DNA from: Planococcus sp. MB-3u-03
Lineage (GTDB): Bacteria; Bacillota; Bacilli; Bacillales_A; Planococcaceae
Length of the DNA stretch: 64,000 nucleotides
Reading direction: 5' to 3'
Assembly: GCF_002833405.1 (NCBI RefSeq)
Contig: NZ_CP025135.1
Span: forward strand, 1,655,501 to 1,719,500
Positions within the stretch are counted from its first letter, which is position 1; every line of letters starts with the position of its first letter. The position numbers were made by a program, and so were the translations under genes. The notes below the pieces were generated by a model. The model was not told the origin of the DNA and made no database searches. It was given only the letters and a program-made list of their open reading frames with translations. Shown piece after piece: positions 42,942 to 51,527 of the stretch.

Positions 42942-44172
42942 ATGAACAAAAATCGTACTCGCATACTCAGGTGGACTAGATACATCGGTGGCCATTCCAT
43001 GGCTCAAATCACAAGGCTATGACGTCGTCGCTGTTTGTCTCGACATCGGAGAAGGAAAAGACTTGGACTTCATCAAACAAAAAGCGCTGCAGGTCGGAGC
43101 GGTCGAAAGCTATATGATCGATGCAAGAGACGAATTTGCCGAAGACTATGCACTCATTTCGCTTCAAGCCCATACATTATATGAAGGCAAATACCCGCTC
43201 GTTTCTGCATTGTCGCGTCCGTTGATTTCCAAAAAACTCGTGGAAATTGCAGTGGAAAGCGGCGCAACGGCTGTTGCCCATGGCTGCACAGGAAAAGGCA
43301 ACGACCAAGTTCGTTTTGAAGTTTCCATCAAATCGTTGAACCCTGACCTTGAAGTCGTCGCACCTGTTCGCCAGTGGGGCTGGTCGCGTGACGAGGAAAT
43401 CGCTTATGCCAAACAGCATGACGTACCGGTTCCGGTCAACTTGGATTCGCCATTCTCCATCGACATGAACCTATGGGGCCGTGCCAACGAATGCGGCATC
43501 CTCGAAGATCCTTGGGCAACACCGCCAGCAGACGCATATGATATCACCAACGCACTAGAAGACACGCCGGATACGCCGGATATCGTGGAAATCGAATTCG
43601 TCAAAGGCGTACCGACCAAATTGAACGGCATCGACTATAAATTGACGGATCTGATCTTTGAATTGAACCATGTCGCAGGCAAACATGGCGTCGGCAGAAT
43701 CGACCATGTGGAAAACAGACTGGTCGGCATCAAATCCCGTGAAATCTATGAAGCACCAGCAGCGATGACCTTGATCGCCGCGCATAAAGAACTTGAAGAT
43801 ATCACCTTGGTAAAAGAAATGGCTCATTTCAAGCCGGTCATCGAGAAGAAAATGACGGAATTGATCTATGAAGGGCTTTGGTTCTCTCCACTGCGTGTAG
43901 CACTTGGAGCATTCCTGAAAGAAACACAGGAATTCGTCAACGGCACCGTGCGTGTAAAACTATTCAAAGGCCATGCCATCACGGAAGGGCGTAAGTCACC
44001 GAACTCCTTGTACAGCGAAGAACTGGCGACGTATTCAACAGATGATACCTTTAACCACGAGTCTGCGGTCGGATTCATCGAGCTATGGGGCTTGCCGACA
44101 GTCGTCAACTCTAAAATCAACAAGAAAGAAGTTGCGGTCACGGCACAAGTCAAAGAGGAGGTGCAGCTATGA
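42942..44172 (+). CDS. argG: Argininosuccinate synthase, frameshift at codon 3-4
   Basis: AGGAGG at 42927-42932 precedes ATG 42942. An A run right after the start (AACAAAAATCG) has an indel; the correct frame reads [20 protein letters not shown], the N-type ATP pyrophosphatase P-loop. The rest is intact to 44172. [20 protein letters not shown] and [20 protein letters not shown] are aspartate/citrulline-site blocks. The enzyme condenses citrulline with aspartate using ATP. It overlaps argH by four bases. The frameshift at a homopolymer is almost surely a sequence error. Confidence 0.92.
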
Positions 44173-45542
44173 CCAAACTGTGGGGCGGTCGTTTCCAAAA
44201 GACAGCTGAACAGTGGGTCGACGAGTTCGGGGCTTCCATTTCCTTTGACCAGAAATTAGTGCTCGAGGATCTCCAGGGCAGCATGGCGCATGTCACCATG
44301 CTGTCTTCCTGTAAGATCCTGCCGCAGCAAGACGCTGACTTAATCTTGTCAGGGCTTCAGACGCTGCAGAAAAAAGCGGAGAACGGAGAACTTGAGTACA
44401 GCGTATCGAACGAAGACATCCACTTGAATTTAGAAAAACTCCTGATCGATGAGATCGGCCCTGTCGGCGGCAAACTCCATACCGGCAGAAGCCGCAACGA
44501 CCAGGTAGCGACGGATATGCATCTGTATCTGAAAAACCGCGTGACGGAAATCATCGAACTGATCGAAGGATTCCAGTCGGCGATCGTCGAGCAGGCTGAA
44601 ACGCATGTTGAGACGGTCGTGCCAGGGTATACGCATCTTCAGCGCGCGCAGCCGATTTCATTCGGCCATCATCTGATGACCTATTTCTGGATGCTGCAAC
44701 GTGATAAAGAACGTATGCAGGAATCCTTAAAGCGCATCGATGTGTCGCCTTTAGGAGCAGGAGCGATGTCCGGGACGAGTTTCCCGATCGACCGCGAACT
44801 GTCCGCTGAACTGCTCGGCTTCTCAGGCGTCTATCAAAACAGCCTGGATGCCGTCAGCGACCGCGACTTTATCCTGGAGTTTCTCAGCAACTCATCGATG
44901 CTCATGATGCACTTATCACGCTTTGCAGAGGAGATCATCCTTTGGTCGAGCGAAGAGTTCCGTTTCATCGAACTCGATGATACATTCTCGACCGGCTCGA
45001 GCATCATGCCGCAAAAGAAAAATCCGGATATGGCGGAGCTTGTCCGCGGCAAGACAGGGCGTGTCTATGGCAATCTATTCGGCTTGCTGACGACTTTGAA
45101 AGGCCTGCCGCTTGCATACAATAAAGATATGCAGGAAGACAAAGAAGGGATGTTTGACACGGTCCACACCTTGATGGGATCTTTGCCGATCTTTGAAGGG
45201 ATGATCCGGACGATGAATGTCAACACCGCCTCCATGGAAAAAGCGGTGAACTCCGACTTCTCGAATGCCACAGAGCTTGCGGATTATTTGGCGGCGAAAG
45301 GCATGCCGTTCCGCGAAGCGCACGATGTCACCGGCAAGCTGGTCTTCACGTGCATCCAGCGCGGCTATTATTTGAAAGACCTGCCGCTTGAGGATCTCCA
45401 GGCAGCCAGCCCGCTCATTGAAGACGATATTTACGAAACCTTGCTTCCGCAGACGGCCGTCAAACGCCGCAACTCACTAGGCGGCACAGGATTTGATCAA
45501 GTACATCATCAATTGGGACTAGCCAAGAAACTCATCGGGTGA
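44169..45542 (+). CDS. argH: Argininosuccinate lyase
   Basis: 457 aa, start overlapping argG (ATGA). The fumarase/aspartase superfamily signature is [20 protein letters not shown]. The start [19 protein letters not shown] and the conserved blocks [19 protein letters not shown] and [20 protein letters not shown] are ArgH-specific. It splits argininosuccinate into arginine and fumarate, the last step of arginine synthesis. Confidence 0.95.
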   Translation: MTKLWGGRFQKTAEQWVDEFGASISFDQKLVLEDLQGSMAHVTMLSSCKILPQQDADLILSGLQTLQKKAENGELEYSVSNEDIHLNLEKLLIDEIGPVGGKLHTGRSRNDQVATDMHLYLKNRVTEIIELIEGFQSAIVEQAETHVETVVPGYTHLQRAQPISFGHHLMTYFWMLQRDKERMQESLKRIDVSPLGAGAMSGTSFPIDRELSAELLGFSGVYQNSLDAVSDRDFILEFLSNSSMLMMHLSRFAEEIILWSSEEFRFIELDDTFSTGSSIMPQKKNPDMAELVRGKTGRVYGNLFGLLTTLKGLPLAYNKDMQEDKEGMFDTVHTLMGSLPIFEGMIRTMNVNTASMEKAVNSDFSNATELADYLAAKGMPFREAHDVTGKLVFTCIQRGYYLKDLPLEDLQAASPLIEDDIYETLLPQTAVKRRNSLGGTGFDQVHHQLGLAKKLIG

Positions 45543-45602
45543 TCATTAGTCCATTTATATGCGCGCTTGTTCTGTTCGGTACAACAGGCAAGTTACTTGC
45601 GC

Positions 45603-45638
45603 CCGGCTCTCTTCCCCCTAAAGAGAGCCGGTTTTTTT
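45603..45638 (+). terminator. Terminator of argGH
   Basis: CCGGCTCTCTT (45603-45613) pairs perfectly with AAGAGAGCCGG (45621-45631), followed by seven T. Confidence 0.95.
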
Positions 45639-45790
45639 ATGGCGTTATGGCGCTTTGCGTGTATCCTTAACATATAGGGCGAAAGCGTGAAGATTACGGA
45701 AATGTCCATAAAGATTTCACAGGCAATTTGGCGGTTTTTGCGCACTATCTCTGATAAGATAGAGTTCGTGAGAGAGAGGAGCGTGTTCGA

Positions 45791-46501
45791 ATGGCAACCG
45801 ATATTAATTTACTTTTGGCTTTCGGTGCCGGATTCTTGAGTTTCATCTCGCCATGTACATTGCCTTTGTATCCTGCCTTTTTATCTTATATTACGGGCAT
45901 GACCATGGATGAGATTAAAAATGACCGAAAAGTAATGCAGCGCCGTGGAATGTTCCATACTTTATTTTTCCTATTGGGCTTTTCCACCATTTTCATCGCG
46001 TTGGGCTTCAGCACATCATTCTTTTATGAATGGTTCGTGCGCTACGATGAATTGATTCGCCAAGTGGGCGCATTGTTCATCATCATTTTCGGGCTGATGA
46101 TCGTCGGTGTCTTTACGCCGAAATTCTTGATGCAAGACCGCAAGTTCTCATTCAAGAACCGGCCTTCCGGATTTTTAGGCACTTTCGTTATCGGCCTTGC
46201 GTTTGCGGCTGGCTGGACGCCATGCACCGGGCCGATCACAGCGGCGATTTATGCGCTCGCTGCGGCCAACCCCGGATCAGGCATCTGGTATATGCTCGCA
46301 TACGTCCTCGGCTTTGCGATTCCATTTTTCGTTTTGTCGTTTTTCGTTACCCGTCTCGGCTGGCTGCGCAAGCATCACAGCACGATCATGAAAGTCGGCG
46401 GATTCGTCATGATTGCGGTAGGAATCTTGCTGTTCTTTGACGGCATGACGTACATCATCCGTATTTTGAGCCCGATTTTCGGGGATTTCCAAGGATTCTA
46501 A
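45791..46501 (+). CDS. ccdA: Cytochrome c biogenesis protein CcdA
   Basis: 236 aa, six membrane helices. AGGAG lies nine bases before ATG 45791. The paired cysteines are in [19 protein letters not shown] and [19 protein letters not shown]. CcdA passes electrons from cytosolic thioredoxin across the membrane to extracytoplasmic thioredoxin-like proteins for haem attachment to apocytochrome c and, in spore formers, for StoA. A thioredoxin-like gene and ccdC follow. Confidence 0.93.
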   Translation: MATDINLLLAFGAGFLSFISPCTLPLYPAFLSYITGMTMDEIKNDRKVMQRRGMFHTLFFLLGFSTIFIALGFSTSFFYEWFVRYDELIRQVGALFIIIFGLMIVGVFTPKFLMQDRKFSFKNRPSGFLGTFVIGLAFAAGWTPCTGPITAAIYALAAANPGSGIWYMLAYVLGFAIPFFVLSFFVTRLGWLRKHHSTIMKVGGFVMIAVGILLFFDGMTYIIRILSPIFGDFQGF

Positions 46502-46516
46502 AAAGTAGGTGACGAG

Positions 46517-46840
46517 ATGGAAACCATTTCTTCAATGGATCAATTCCAACAGAAAATAGAAAGCAGCGAATCGTTTCTGCTATTCGTCAAAACCGACCAT
46601 TGTTCAGTATGCGAAGGGCTGAAGCCGCAAGTCGAGGGATTGGAGCCGAATGCATCTATTCCATTCTACTTGGTGAATGCAGCGCGTGTTCCGGAAATCG
46701 CCGGGCAGTTGATGCTGTTTACGGCGCCTGTGGTCATCCTTTTCAAGCAAGGGAAAGAACAGCTGCGCTTTGCCCGTTTCGTGCGCATGGATGAGTTGGA
46801 GAGCCGCCTCGGCGAATTGGAGGCAGAATTGAATGGATGA
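46517..46840 (+). CDS. Thioredoxin-like protein
   Basis: 107 aa, start 15 bases after ccdA. A thioredoxin fold without signal peptide: LLFVKTDHCSVCEGLKPQVE gives a C29-S-V-C32 active site, and FTAPVVILFKQGKEQLRFAR has the cis-Pro region (Ala-Pro). It is probably the cytosolic thiol partner for CcdA. B. subtilis has the response-regulator-like yneI at this position, so the gene content differs. The stop overlaps the ccdC start. Confidence 0.85.
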   Translation: METISSMDQFQQKIESSESFLLFVKTDHCSVCEGLKPQVEGLEPNASIPFYLVNAARVPEIAGQLMLFTAPVVILFKQGKEQLRFARFVRMDELESRLGELEAELNG

Positions 46841-47314
46841 ATTATTCAATCGCATCCCGCCAGCCATTTTCTTGGCCGTGACGACCATCGGCGCGCTCGT
46901 CATGGGTACGCTCGCGATCATTGTCCGATCAAAATCGGCAAAAAGCCGGCATCGGTCAAAAGATCATTTTGCCGCCTTTGTTCATGTCGACCGGAGCTTT
47001 GATGTTCATTTTCCCGTTTTTCCGGGTAGCGCCGCTGCAAATTGCCGAAGCGCTGCTCGTCGGGGCTTTGTTTTCGATTATCTTGATCCGCACATCGAAA
47101 TTTGAAGTGCGTGACGGGGAAATCTATTTAAAGCGCTCAAAAGCTTTCGTATTCATTTTGCTTGGGTTATTGCTCGTGCGCTTGCTGGCAAAGTCATCCT
47201 TAGCTCGTCGATTGACGTCGGGGAGCTTGGCGGCATGTTCTGGCTGCTCGCTTTTGGCATGCTTGTGCCGTGGCGTCTCGCGATGCTGCGCAAATACCAA
47301 TTGATTGCAGGACA
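46833..47314 (+). pseudogene. ccdC: CcdC family membrane protein, frameshifted
   Basis: ATG 46833 overlaps the thioredoxin gene by eight bases. MDELFNRIPPAIFLAVTTIG, then a frame change near 46930, KKIILPPLFMSTGALMFIFP, IAEALLVGALFSIILIRTSK and YLKRSKAFVFILLGLLLVRL fit the CcdC/YneJ (DUF1453) family with four to five helices. A second shift near 47195 leads to ELGGMFWLLAFGMLVPWRLA. The real stop is unclear; in the last frame it would be 47366, inside the following hairpin. CcdC is co-transcribed with ccdA in Bacillus but its function is unproven. Confidence 0.75.
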
Positions 47315-47347
47315 AAAACGCTGTTCCCGAATAGGGAGCAGCGTTTT
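47315..47347 (+). terminator. Terminator after ccdC
   Basis: AAAACGCTGTTCCC (47315-47328) pairs with GGGAGCAGCGTTTT (47334-47347), loop GAATA. It closely resembles the hairpin at 47773-47806 across the repeat. Confidence 0.8.
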
Positions 47348-47351
47348 AGCT

Positions 47352-47690
47352 TGTCGAGGAAGGTAAGAACTCGTATTTTCCGAAGCTTATCGCACGACTC
47401 CGTGGGCTCGCGCCCAAACCTCCTCAGCCGCCTTGAAACCCTTGTGCTCAACTCTCACTACGTTCGAGCATCGCAGAAAATTTGCTCCCACATCTGCGTG
47501 GCAGATGCGTCGCAAATGAATGCGCTCAGCTAAGCTTCGCTCATTCATTTCTTGCGGGGTCCCGGTCGTCTTGTCGCTTACGCTGCTCCACTGGAAAGAC
47601 AAGGTCGACCTACGGGAGACCTTATCTTTGAGGAAGTAATGCGCAGCATTATTGAGCAGAAGGGTTTACGAGCGAACGCTTCTCCAAATA
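47352..47690 (-). repeat. Dispersed intergenic repeat, copy 3, expanded
   Basis: On the minus strand the element begins TATTTGGAGAAGCGTTCGCT (near 47690) and ends with CGATAAGCTTCGGAAAATAC and TTCTTACCTTCCTCGACA (near 47352). The shared blocks GACCGGGACCCCGCAAGA and GCTGAGGAGGTTTGGGCGCG are present, but ~80-100 extra bases sit between the first two blocks and another ~100 between the last two. It lies between convergent ccdC and yneK and is flanked by look-alike terminators. Confidence 0.8.
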
Positions 47691-47772
47691 CTTGAGAGAA
47701 TATTGAGCTTTAAATAAAGAATAAGTGATCTCCTTTTATTCACAGCAAATCACGGAATTCATAAATACTTTG

Positions 47773-47806
47773 AAAAAGCTGTCCCCGAATAAGGGGACAG
47801 CTTTTT
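47773..47806. terminator. Terminator of yneK
   Basis: AAAAAGCTGTCCCC (47773-47786) pairs perfectly with GGGGACAGCTTTTT (47793-47806), loop GAATAA. Confidence 0.92.
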
Positions 47807-47813
47807 ATAGTTA

Positions 47814-48238
47814 TTATTCGAAATATTGCTCATATGGCGTGACATCGATTTCGAGTTCGGCCATTTTTGCGCAAGAATTTGTGGTCACGCTTCGGCGTCG
47901 CTTGGATATAGCCGCGGATGATGTGCTGCAATTCCATTTTCTTGGCTTTTCCTCCAGCAGGATCTCGCCGATGCGCCCCGCGATTTTCTGTTTCGCCACC
48001 GGGCGGAAAAGGTCCGGCACCGGCTGTACCAATTCGTTCAAGAGCTCTTTTCTTCGGCTCCCCATAGGTGGATCGTTTTTCTACGTAGTATTCTTCCCAG
48101 TTCAGATCCGATAAGCCGTCTTCTTTTGGCATCGATTTCAGGAATTTCGGAACATAAAATAGCCGCCGATCGCGAACAGCCCGACCAACACAACGACCCA
48201 GAATAATATGAACCATAAAACCAGCCTTCTAATTCCAC
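47814..48238 (-). pseudogene. yneK: DUF2621 membrane protein (YneK-like), frameshifted
   Basis: A likely GTG start at 48238 follows GAGGTGA. Joining frames gives FILFWVVVLVGLFAIGGYFM, then SMPKEDGLSDLNWEEYYVEK, KELLNELVQPVPDLFRPVAK, MELQHIIRGYIQATPKRDHK and MAELEIDVTPYEQYFE, ending TAA 47814-47816. This is the DUF2621/YneK layout: one N-terminal helix and a charged helical body, ~140 aa. In B. subtilis yneK follows ccdC on the same strand; here it is inverted and a repeat separates them. Four frame changes in 425 bases are probably sequence errors. Confidence 0.72.
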
Positions 48239-48351
48239 TTCATCTCACCTCAATCATTCTCTATACCATTATAGAAGCCCACGAAAAATTCACCTGAAAT
48301 GTATCCTTTTTCGCGTTTATGTCTATATAGCGAATGAAAGGGGTGAGCAAT

Positions 48352-48570
48352 ATGGCATTCAGCGATTTTAAGAACGCGAGCATGCGCTTGACGTTCGATA
48401 ACGGGCTTGACGAGCAAGGGCGCTTGAAGCGCAAAGTGAAAGCGTATCAGAACGTGGCGGAAGCGGCTACTGCCGATGGGATTTTCCAGGCAGCGCAAGT
48501 GTTGGAGACATTCGGCACGAAACCGCTTATGGAATTGGAGAAAATCTCCGGTTCAAGCATCTACCAATAA
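48352..48570 (+). CDS. DUF1659 family protein
   Basis: 72 aa from ATG 48352, AGGGGTGA upstream. The sequence AFSDFKNASMRLTFDNGLDE, then KAYQNVAEAATADGIFQAAQ matches DUF1659, a small Bacillales family of unknown function usually found just before DUF2922 and YvrJ genes, as here. No signal peptide or membrane helix is visible. Confidence 0.85.
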   Translation: MAFSDFKNASMRLTFDNGLDEQGRLKRKVKAYQNVAEAATADGIFQAAQVLETFGTKPLMELEKISGSSIYQ

Positions 48571-48586
48571 TGAGGGGAGTGGAAAC

Positions 48587-48800
48587 ATGGCGAAAACACT
48601 GGAATTGATTTTGAAACGGCCGCGAACAAAGCGGTCACCTTAACGGTTGATGAGCCGCGCGAAGATTTGACGGCGCAGGAAATCATCACCGGCATGCAGA
48701 CGATCGTCGACCAGAACATTTTGAAGTCGGCGGATCGCCGTTTGCGCTCGCTAAAGGCGCACGCGTCGTCGAACGCACTGTCGTCGAATACGAAGTTTAA
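48587..48800 (+). pseudogene. DUF2922 family protein, frameshifted
   Basis: ATG 48587, GAGGGGAG upstream. MAKTLELIFETAANKAVTLT requires one indel near 48615; VDEPREDLTAQEIITGMQTI follows, then a shift near 48725 leads to FALAKGARVVERTVVEYEV and TAA 48798-48800. The corrected length is ~71 aa, normal for DUF2922. It sits 16 bases after the DUF1659 gene and before YvrJ. Confidence 0.8.
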
Positions 48801-48808
48801 TGAACAGG

Positions 48809-48836
48809 GCCTTCCGCAAATGCGGGAAGGCTTTTT
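48809..48836 (+). terminator. Hairpin between DUF2922 and YvrJ genes
   Basis: GCCTTCCGC (48809-48817) pairs with GCGGGAAGGC (48822-48831, one bulge), followed by five T. It may partially terminate upstream transcription and leave the YvrJ gene at lower level. Confidence 0.75.
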
Positions 48837-48857
48837 AGAAAGAAAGGAGGCGCTGGG

Positions 48858-48986
48858 ATGCAGGAGTGGATGCAATGGATACAGGAACTCGGATTTCCGA
48901 TATTCGTTTCGTTTTACCTGATGCACCGCGTGGAAGGTAAGCTTGTCGCGATCCATGACGCGCTCATTATGATGAAGACGCCGTAA
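48858..48986 (+). CDS. YvrJ family small protein
   Basis: 42 aa: MQEWMQWIQELGFPIFVSFY then LMHRVEGKLVAIHDALIMMK. AAAGGAGG lies eight bases before ATG 48858. The pattern GFPIxVxxYLxxRxEGKL is that of YvrJ, a single-helix Bacillales family with unknown function and a usual partner of DUF1659/DUF2922. Confidence 0.85.
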   Translation: MQEWMQWIQELGFPIFVSFYLMHRVEGKLVAIHDALIMMKTP

Positions 48987-49081
48987 TTCACAAAGTTGTG
49001 ATTTCTGAAGCGGGAACCCGGATTGTTTTCAAGCCTTTGTTCGGCTATGATATAGGCAGTTACGAGAGTGGGGGCAATCAT

Positions 49082-49639
49082 ATGAAGTGGAAATGGGCGG
49101 TGCTGCTGTCGGCGCTGATGCTGTTTCTCGCAGCATGCGGCGCGGATGCGGTCGAAGATTTCAATTACACCGACCACCGCGGCGAACAAGTAAGCAAACA
49201 GCAATTGGAAGGGACGCCTTGGCTGGCGACATTTGTCTTCACGAATTGTGAGACGGTGTGCCCGCCGATGACGTTCAATATGGCCGATTTGCAGAAGGAA
49301 ATGGAAGCAAAGGGCTTGAGTGATTACAAGATTATCGCTTTCAGCGTAGACCCGAAAGAGGACACGCCGGAAAAAATGCAGGAATACTTGTCGCATTACC
49401 CGATTCCGGATGAAAGCAAATGGCATTTGCTGACCGGTTATTCACAGGATGAGATTGCGGAGTTTGCCACGGAGAATTTCAAATCCCTGGTCAAGAACGA
49501 CCCGAACAGCGACCAGGTCATCCATGGCACTTCTTTTTACCTGGTCGATCAGCAAGGGGAAGTCGTCGGCAATTATGACGGCTTTGAGAATGTGCCGACA
49601 GCGGAAATCATCGAAGACATGCAGGAATTGGCGCAGTGA
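49082..49639 (+). CDS. SCO1/SenC family copper chaperone lipoprotein
   Basis: 185 aa. Lipobox LAAC gives Cys19 as lipid anchor. A thioredoxin fold with the copper-binding pair C56ETVC60 (FTNCETVCPPMTF) and His148 in DQVIHGTSFYLVD identifies a SCO protein (B. subtilis YpmQ). It delivers copper to the CuA site of cytochrome c oxidase subunit II outside the membrane. GGGGG is upstream of ATG 49082. Its place near ccdA/ccdC fits cytochrome oxidase assembly. Confidence 0.92.
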   Translation: MKWKWAVLLSALMLFLAACGADAVEDFNYTDHRGEQVSKQQLEGTPWLATFVFTNCETVCPPMTFNMADLQKEMEAKGLSDYKIIAFSVDPKEDTPEKMQEYLSHYPIPDESKWHLLTGYSQDEIAEFATENFKSLVKNDPNSDQVIHGTSFYLVDQQGEVVGNYDGFENVPTAEIIEDMQELAQ

Positions 49640-49661
49640 AGCCAGAATGAACAAAATGAAA

Positions 49662-49685
49662 AGCTGCCGAATCGCTTCGGCAGCT
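49662..49685 (+). terminator. Hairpin after SCO gene
   Basis: AGCTGCCGAA (49662-49671) pairs with TTCGGCAGCT (49676-49685). No T run on the plus strand; AAAA precedes it, serving the minus strand mscL transcript. Confidence 0.7.
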
Positions 49686-49693
49686 CAGGGGAG

Positions 49694-49716
49694 AACCGGT
49701 CATTGGCCGGTTTTTT
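49694..49716 (+). terminator. Second hairpin, terminator after SCO gene
   Basis: AACCGGTC (49694-49701) pairs with GGCCGGTT (49705-49712) with one wobble, followed by T. It overlaps the mscL 3' end. Confidence 0.75.
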
Positions 49717-50089
49717 CTTTTGACAGAAGGTCGCGGATTTCGATCAATAGTTCTTCTTTCTTGTCGAGCACTTCCGGTTCTTCCTCAGCCGGCACATCTT
49801 TTTTGCGCTTCATGCGCGTGAACAAGCGGATCACCAGGAAAATGGAGAACGCAATGATGAAAAAGTCGATGACTGATTGCGTGAATGCGCCATAGCGGAG
49901 TTCTGCCCCATTAAAAGTATAAGTCCAATCCTCGACACTGAATCCGCCAAGCAGAATCCCCACGGCCGGCATGATGATGTCTTCGACAAGCGAAGTGACA
50001 ATCTTCCCGAACGCCGCACCGATGACTACCGCAATCGCCAAGTCCAGCACATTGCCTTTCAAGGCGAATTTCTTGAAATCTTCCCACAT
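49700..50089 (-). CDS. mscL: Large-conductance mechanosensitive channel
   Basis: 129 aa from ATG 50089, which has AAAGGAGG upstream; the ORF extends further but without a site. WEDFKKFALKGNVLDLAIAV and VIGAAFGKIVTSLVEDIIMP are the MscL signature: amphipathic N-helix and pore-lining TM1. FIIAFSIFLVIRLFTRM is TM2, and the C-terminal charged helix bundle follows. The pentamer releases solutes on hypo-osmotic shock. Confidence 0.95.
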   Translation of the reverse strand: MWEDFKKFALKGNVLDLAIAVVIGAAFGKIVTSLVEDIIMPAVGILLGGFSVEDWTYTFNGAELRYGAFTQSVIDFFIIAFSIFLVIRLFTRMKRKKDVPAEEEPEVLDKKEELLIEIRDLLSKEKTGQ

Positions 50090-50237
50090 AGGCTGTTCCT
50101 CCTTTCTGCAGTTGTCATTATACATATTCTCTTCAACTAAAATTTCTCCTGCACCGGCCTCTAAAAACTTTCAGCAAATGGGCAAAGACCTGCGGGCTAT
50201 GGTAAACTGAGGCAAATGAAACTATAGGTGTGAACAT

Positions 50238-50885
50238 ATGAAACAGAAAAAACGAAAAAAACCTTCGCTTCTTTTGAGGTTCCTCTTTTTATTGATGCTA
50301 TTTCCTGCGGCGATCGTAGCTTTCACGCTTGTCGCGGTGGTGGCGTATTCCTATTACGGCGATACAGTGAAGGAAACGGTGCAAAAAGGGCAGGACCGCG
50401 TATTTGAAGTGCCGTTTCCGGAAGATAATATTACGCTCTACCAGGAAGCGGCAGACCGTTACGAAATTCCTTGGACATTATTGGCCGCACACCACCGAAT
50501 TGAAACGAAATTCTCGACGATGGATCCGTTGTTGTCGCCGGTCGGGGCAGAAGGGCATATGCAGTTCATGCCCTGCACGTTCGTGGGCTGGAGCCACCCG
50601 ACCTGTTCTGGACAGGGGCAAGGTGAAATACCGGAAGCGGACAAGACCGACCCGGAAGTCATCGCGAAATACGGGGGATACGGGGTGGATGCCGACGGCG
50701 ACGGCGTAGCCGACCCGTATGACCTGGAAGATGCCCTCCACAGCGCCGCCAATTATCTGGCGCAAAACGGTGCGGCAGAAGGGGATTTGGAGCGGGCGAT
50801 TTACCGCTACAACCATAGCGATGAATACGTGGAAGACATCCTTCATTATTACGGGCGTTTTGAAGAACAATATAATAATTCATAA
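50238..50885 (+). CDS. Lytic transglycosylase (SLT-fold), membrane-anchored
   Basis: 215 aa. An N-terminal helix (LLLRFLFLLMLFPAAIVAFT) anchors an extracellular lysozyme-like domain. The catalytic Glu is in AAHHRIETKFS (E89), followed by EGHMQFMPCTFVGW and, near the end, AANYLAQNGAAEGDLERAIY then YNHSDEYVEDIL. These are SLT-family signatures. It would cleave peptidoglycan glycans to 1,6-anhydro products during wall remodelling. An Asp-rich loop (YGVDADGDGVADPYDLEDAL) looks like a Ca2+ site, as in some SLT enzymes. Confidence 0.85.
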   Translation: MKQKKRKKPSLLLRFLFLLMLFPAAIVAFTLVAVVAYSYYGDTVKETVQKGQDRVFEVPFPEDNITLYQEAADRYEIPWTLLAAHHRIETKFSTMDPLLSPVGAEGHMQFMPCTFVGWSHPTCSGQGQGEIPEADKTDPEVIAKYGGYGVDADGDGVADPYDLEDALHSAANYLAQNGAAEGDLERAIYRYNHSDEYVEDILHYYGRFEEQYNNS

Positions 50886-50918
50886 AAAAAAGAGCGGACC
50901 GGAGTCCACTCTTTTTTT
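50884..50918 (+). terminator. Terminator after the transglycosylase gene
   Basis: An A run and GAGCGGAC (50884-50899) pair with GTCCACTC and a T run (50904-50918), one mismatch. A near-identical hairpin lies at 51133-51168 on the other side of repeat copy 2. Confidence 0.9.
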
Positions 50919-50985
50919 CAAATTGTTGAAGAATTCTATGAAACGCTATAAATTAGAACGATGATTGCTTCTCTACATTTATAAA

Positions 50986-51132
50986 TATTTGGAGAAGCGT
51001 TCGCTCGACTCCTGTGGGACTAGCGGGTTTGAGAGACCCCGCAGTGAGCGTAGCGAATGAGGAGGCTCGATTCCCGCCCCACGGAAAGCGAGCGATAAGC
51101 TTCGGAGGATTCGCCTTCTTAACTTTTTCGAT
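50986..51132 (+). repeat. Dispersed intergenic repeat, copy 2
   Basis: About 147 bp with the same ends as copy 1: TATTTGGAGAAGCGTTCGCT and CGATAAGCTTCGGAGGATTC, finishing CTTCTTAACTTTTTCGAT. The middle has GAGACCCCGCAGTGAGCGTA and GAGGAGGCTCG. It lies between convergent genes, with similar terminators on both sides. Confidence 0.85.
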
Positions 51133-51168
51133 AAAAAAAAGAGTGGACCGAAGTCCACTCTTTTTTTA
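51133..51168. terminator. Terminator of the GlsB-like gene
   Basis: A run plus GAGTGGAC (51133-51148) pairs perfectly with GTCCACTC plus T run (51153-51167). It matches the hairpin at 50884-50918 except for two bases. Confidence 0.92.
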
Positions 51169-51432
51169 TTATGCGCGTTTGCGTCCTTTGTTCATTGATC
51201 CAAGGATCAAGCTAAGAACGAAGACGAAGATCAATGCGCCGATCAATGCCGGGATGATTGCTACGTCCCAGATGACTGGTCCCATGTCTCCTAAGAGCAT
51301 GCCGCCTAGCCATGCACCGATGATACCTGCAATGATGTTACCGATGATGCCGCCAGGAATGTCTTTCCCGAGGATTAGGCCGGCCAACCAACCGATGATA
51401 CCGCCCATGATTAGATATAAAATGATTCCCAT
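51169..51432 (-). CDS. GlsB/YeaQ/YmgE family membrane protein
   Basis: 87 aa with three Gly-rich helices: MGIILYLIMGGIIGWLAGLI, IPGGIIGNIIAGIIGAWLGG and IIPALIGALIFVFVLSLIL. The family is the transglycosylase-associated (YeaQ) group, stress-linked small membrane proteins; in enterococci GlsB belongs to a general stress operon. AGGAGCTGG is upstream. No other stress gene is adjacent. Confidence 0.9.
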   Translation of the reverse strand: MGIILYLIMGGIIGWLAGLILGKDIPGGIIGNIIAGIIGAWLGGMLLGDMGPVIWDVAIIPALIGALIFVFVLSLILGSMNKGRKRA

Positions 51433-51527
51433 GTTTTTTCCAGCTCCTTCTAAGTGTTTTATTGTTATAAGTGCTACACTCTAGGTATAACCACATTCAG
51501 GACTTTTAAAACATGGAACAGTAAAAA

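Noticed and set aside
50884..51168. Insertion sequence bounded by inverted repeats
   Set aside because: The flanking units are terminator hairpins in direct arrangement, and the inner element has no transposase.
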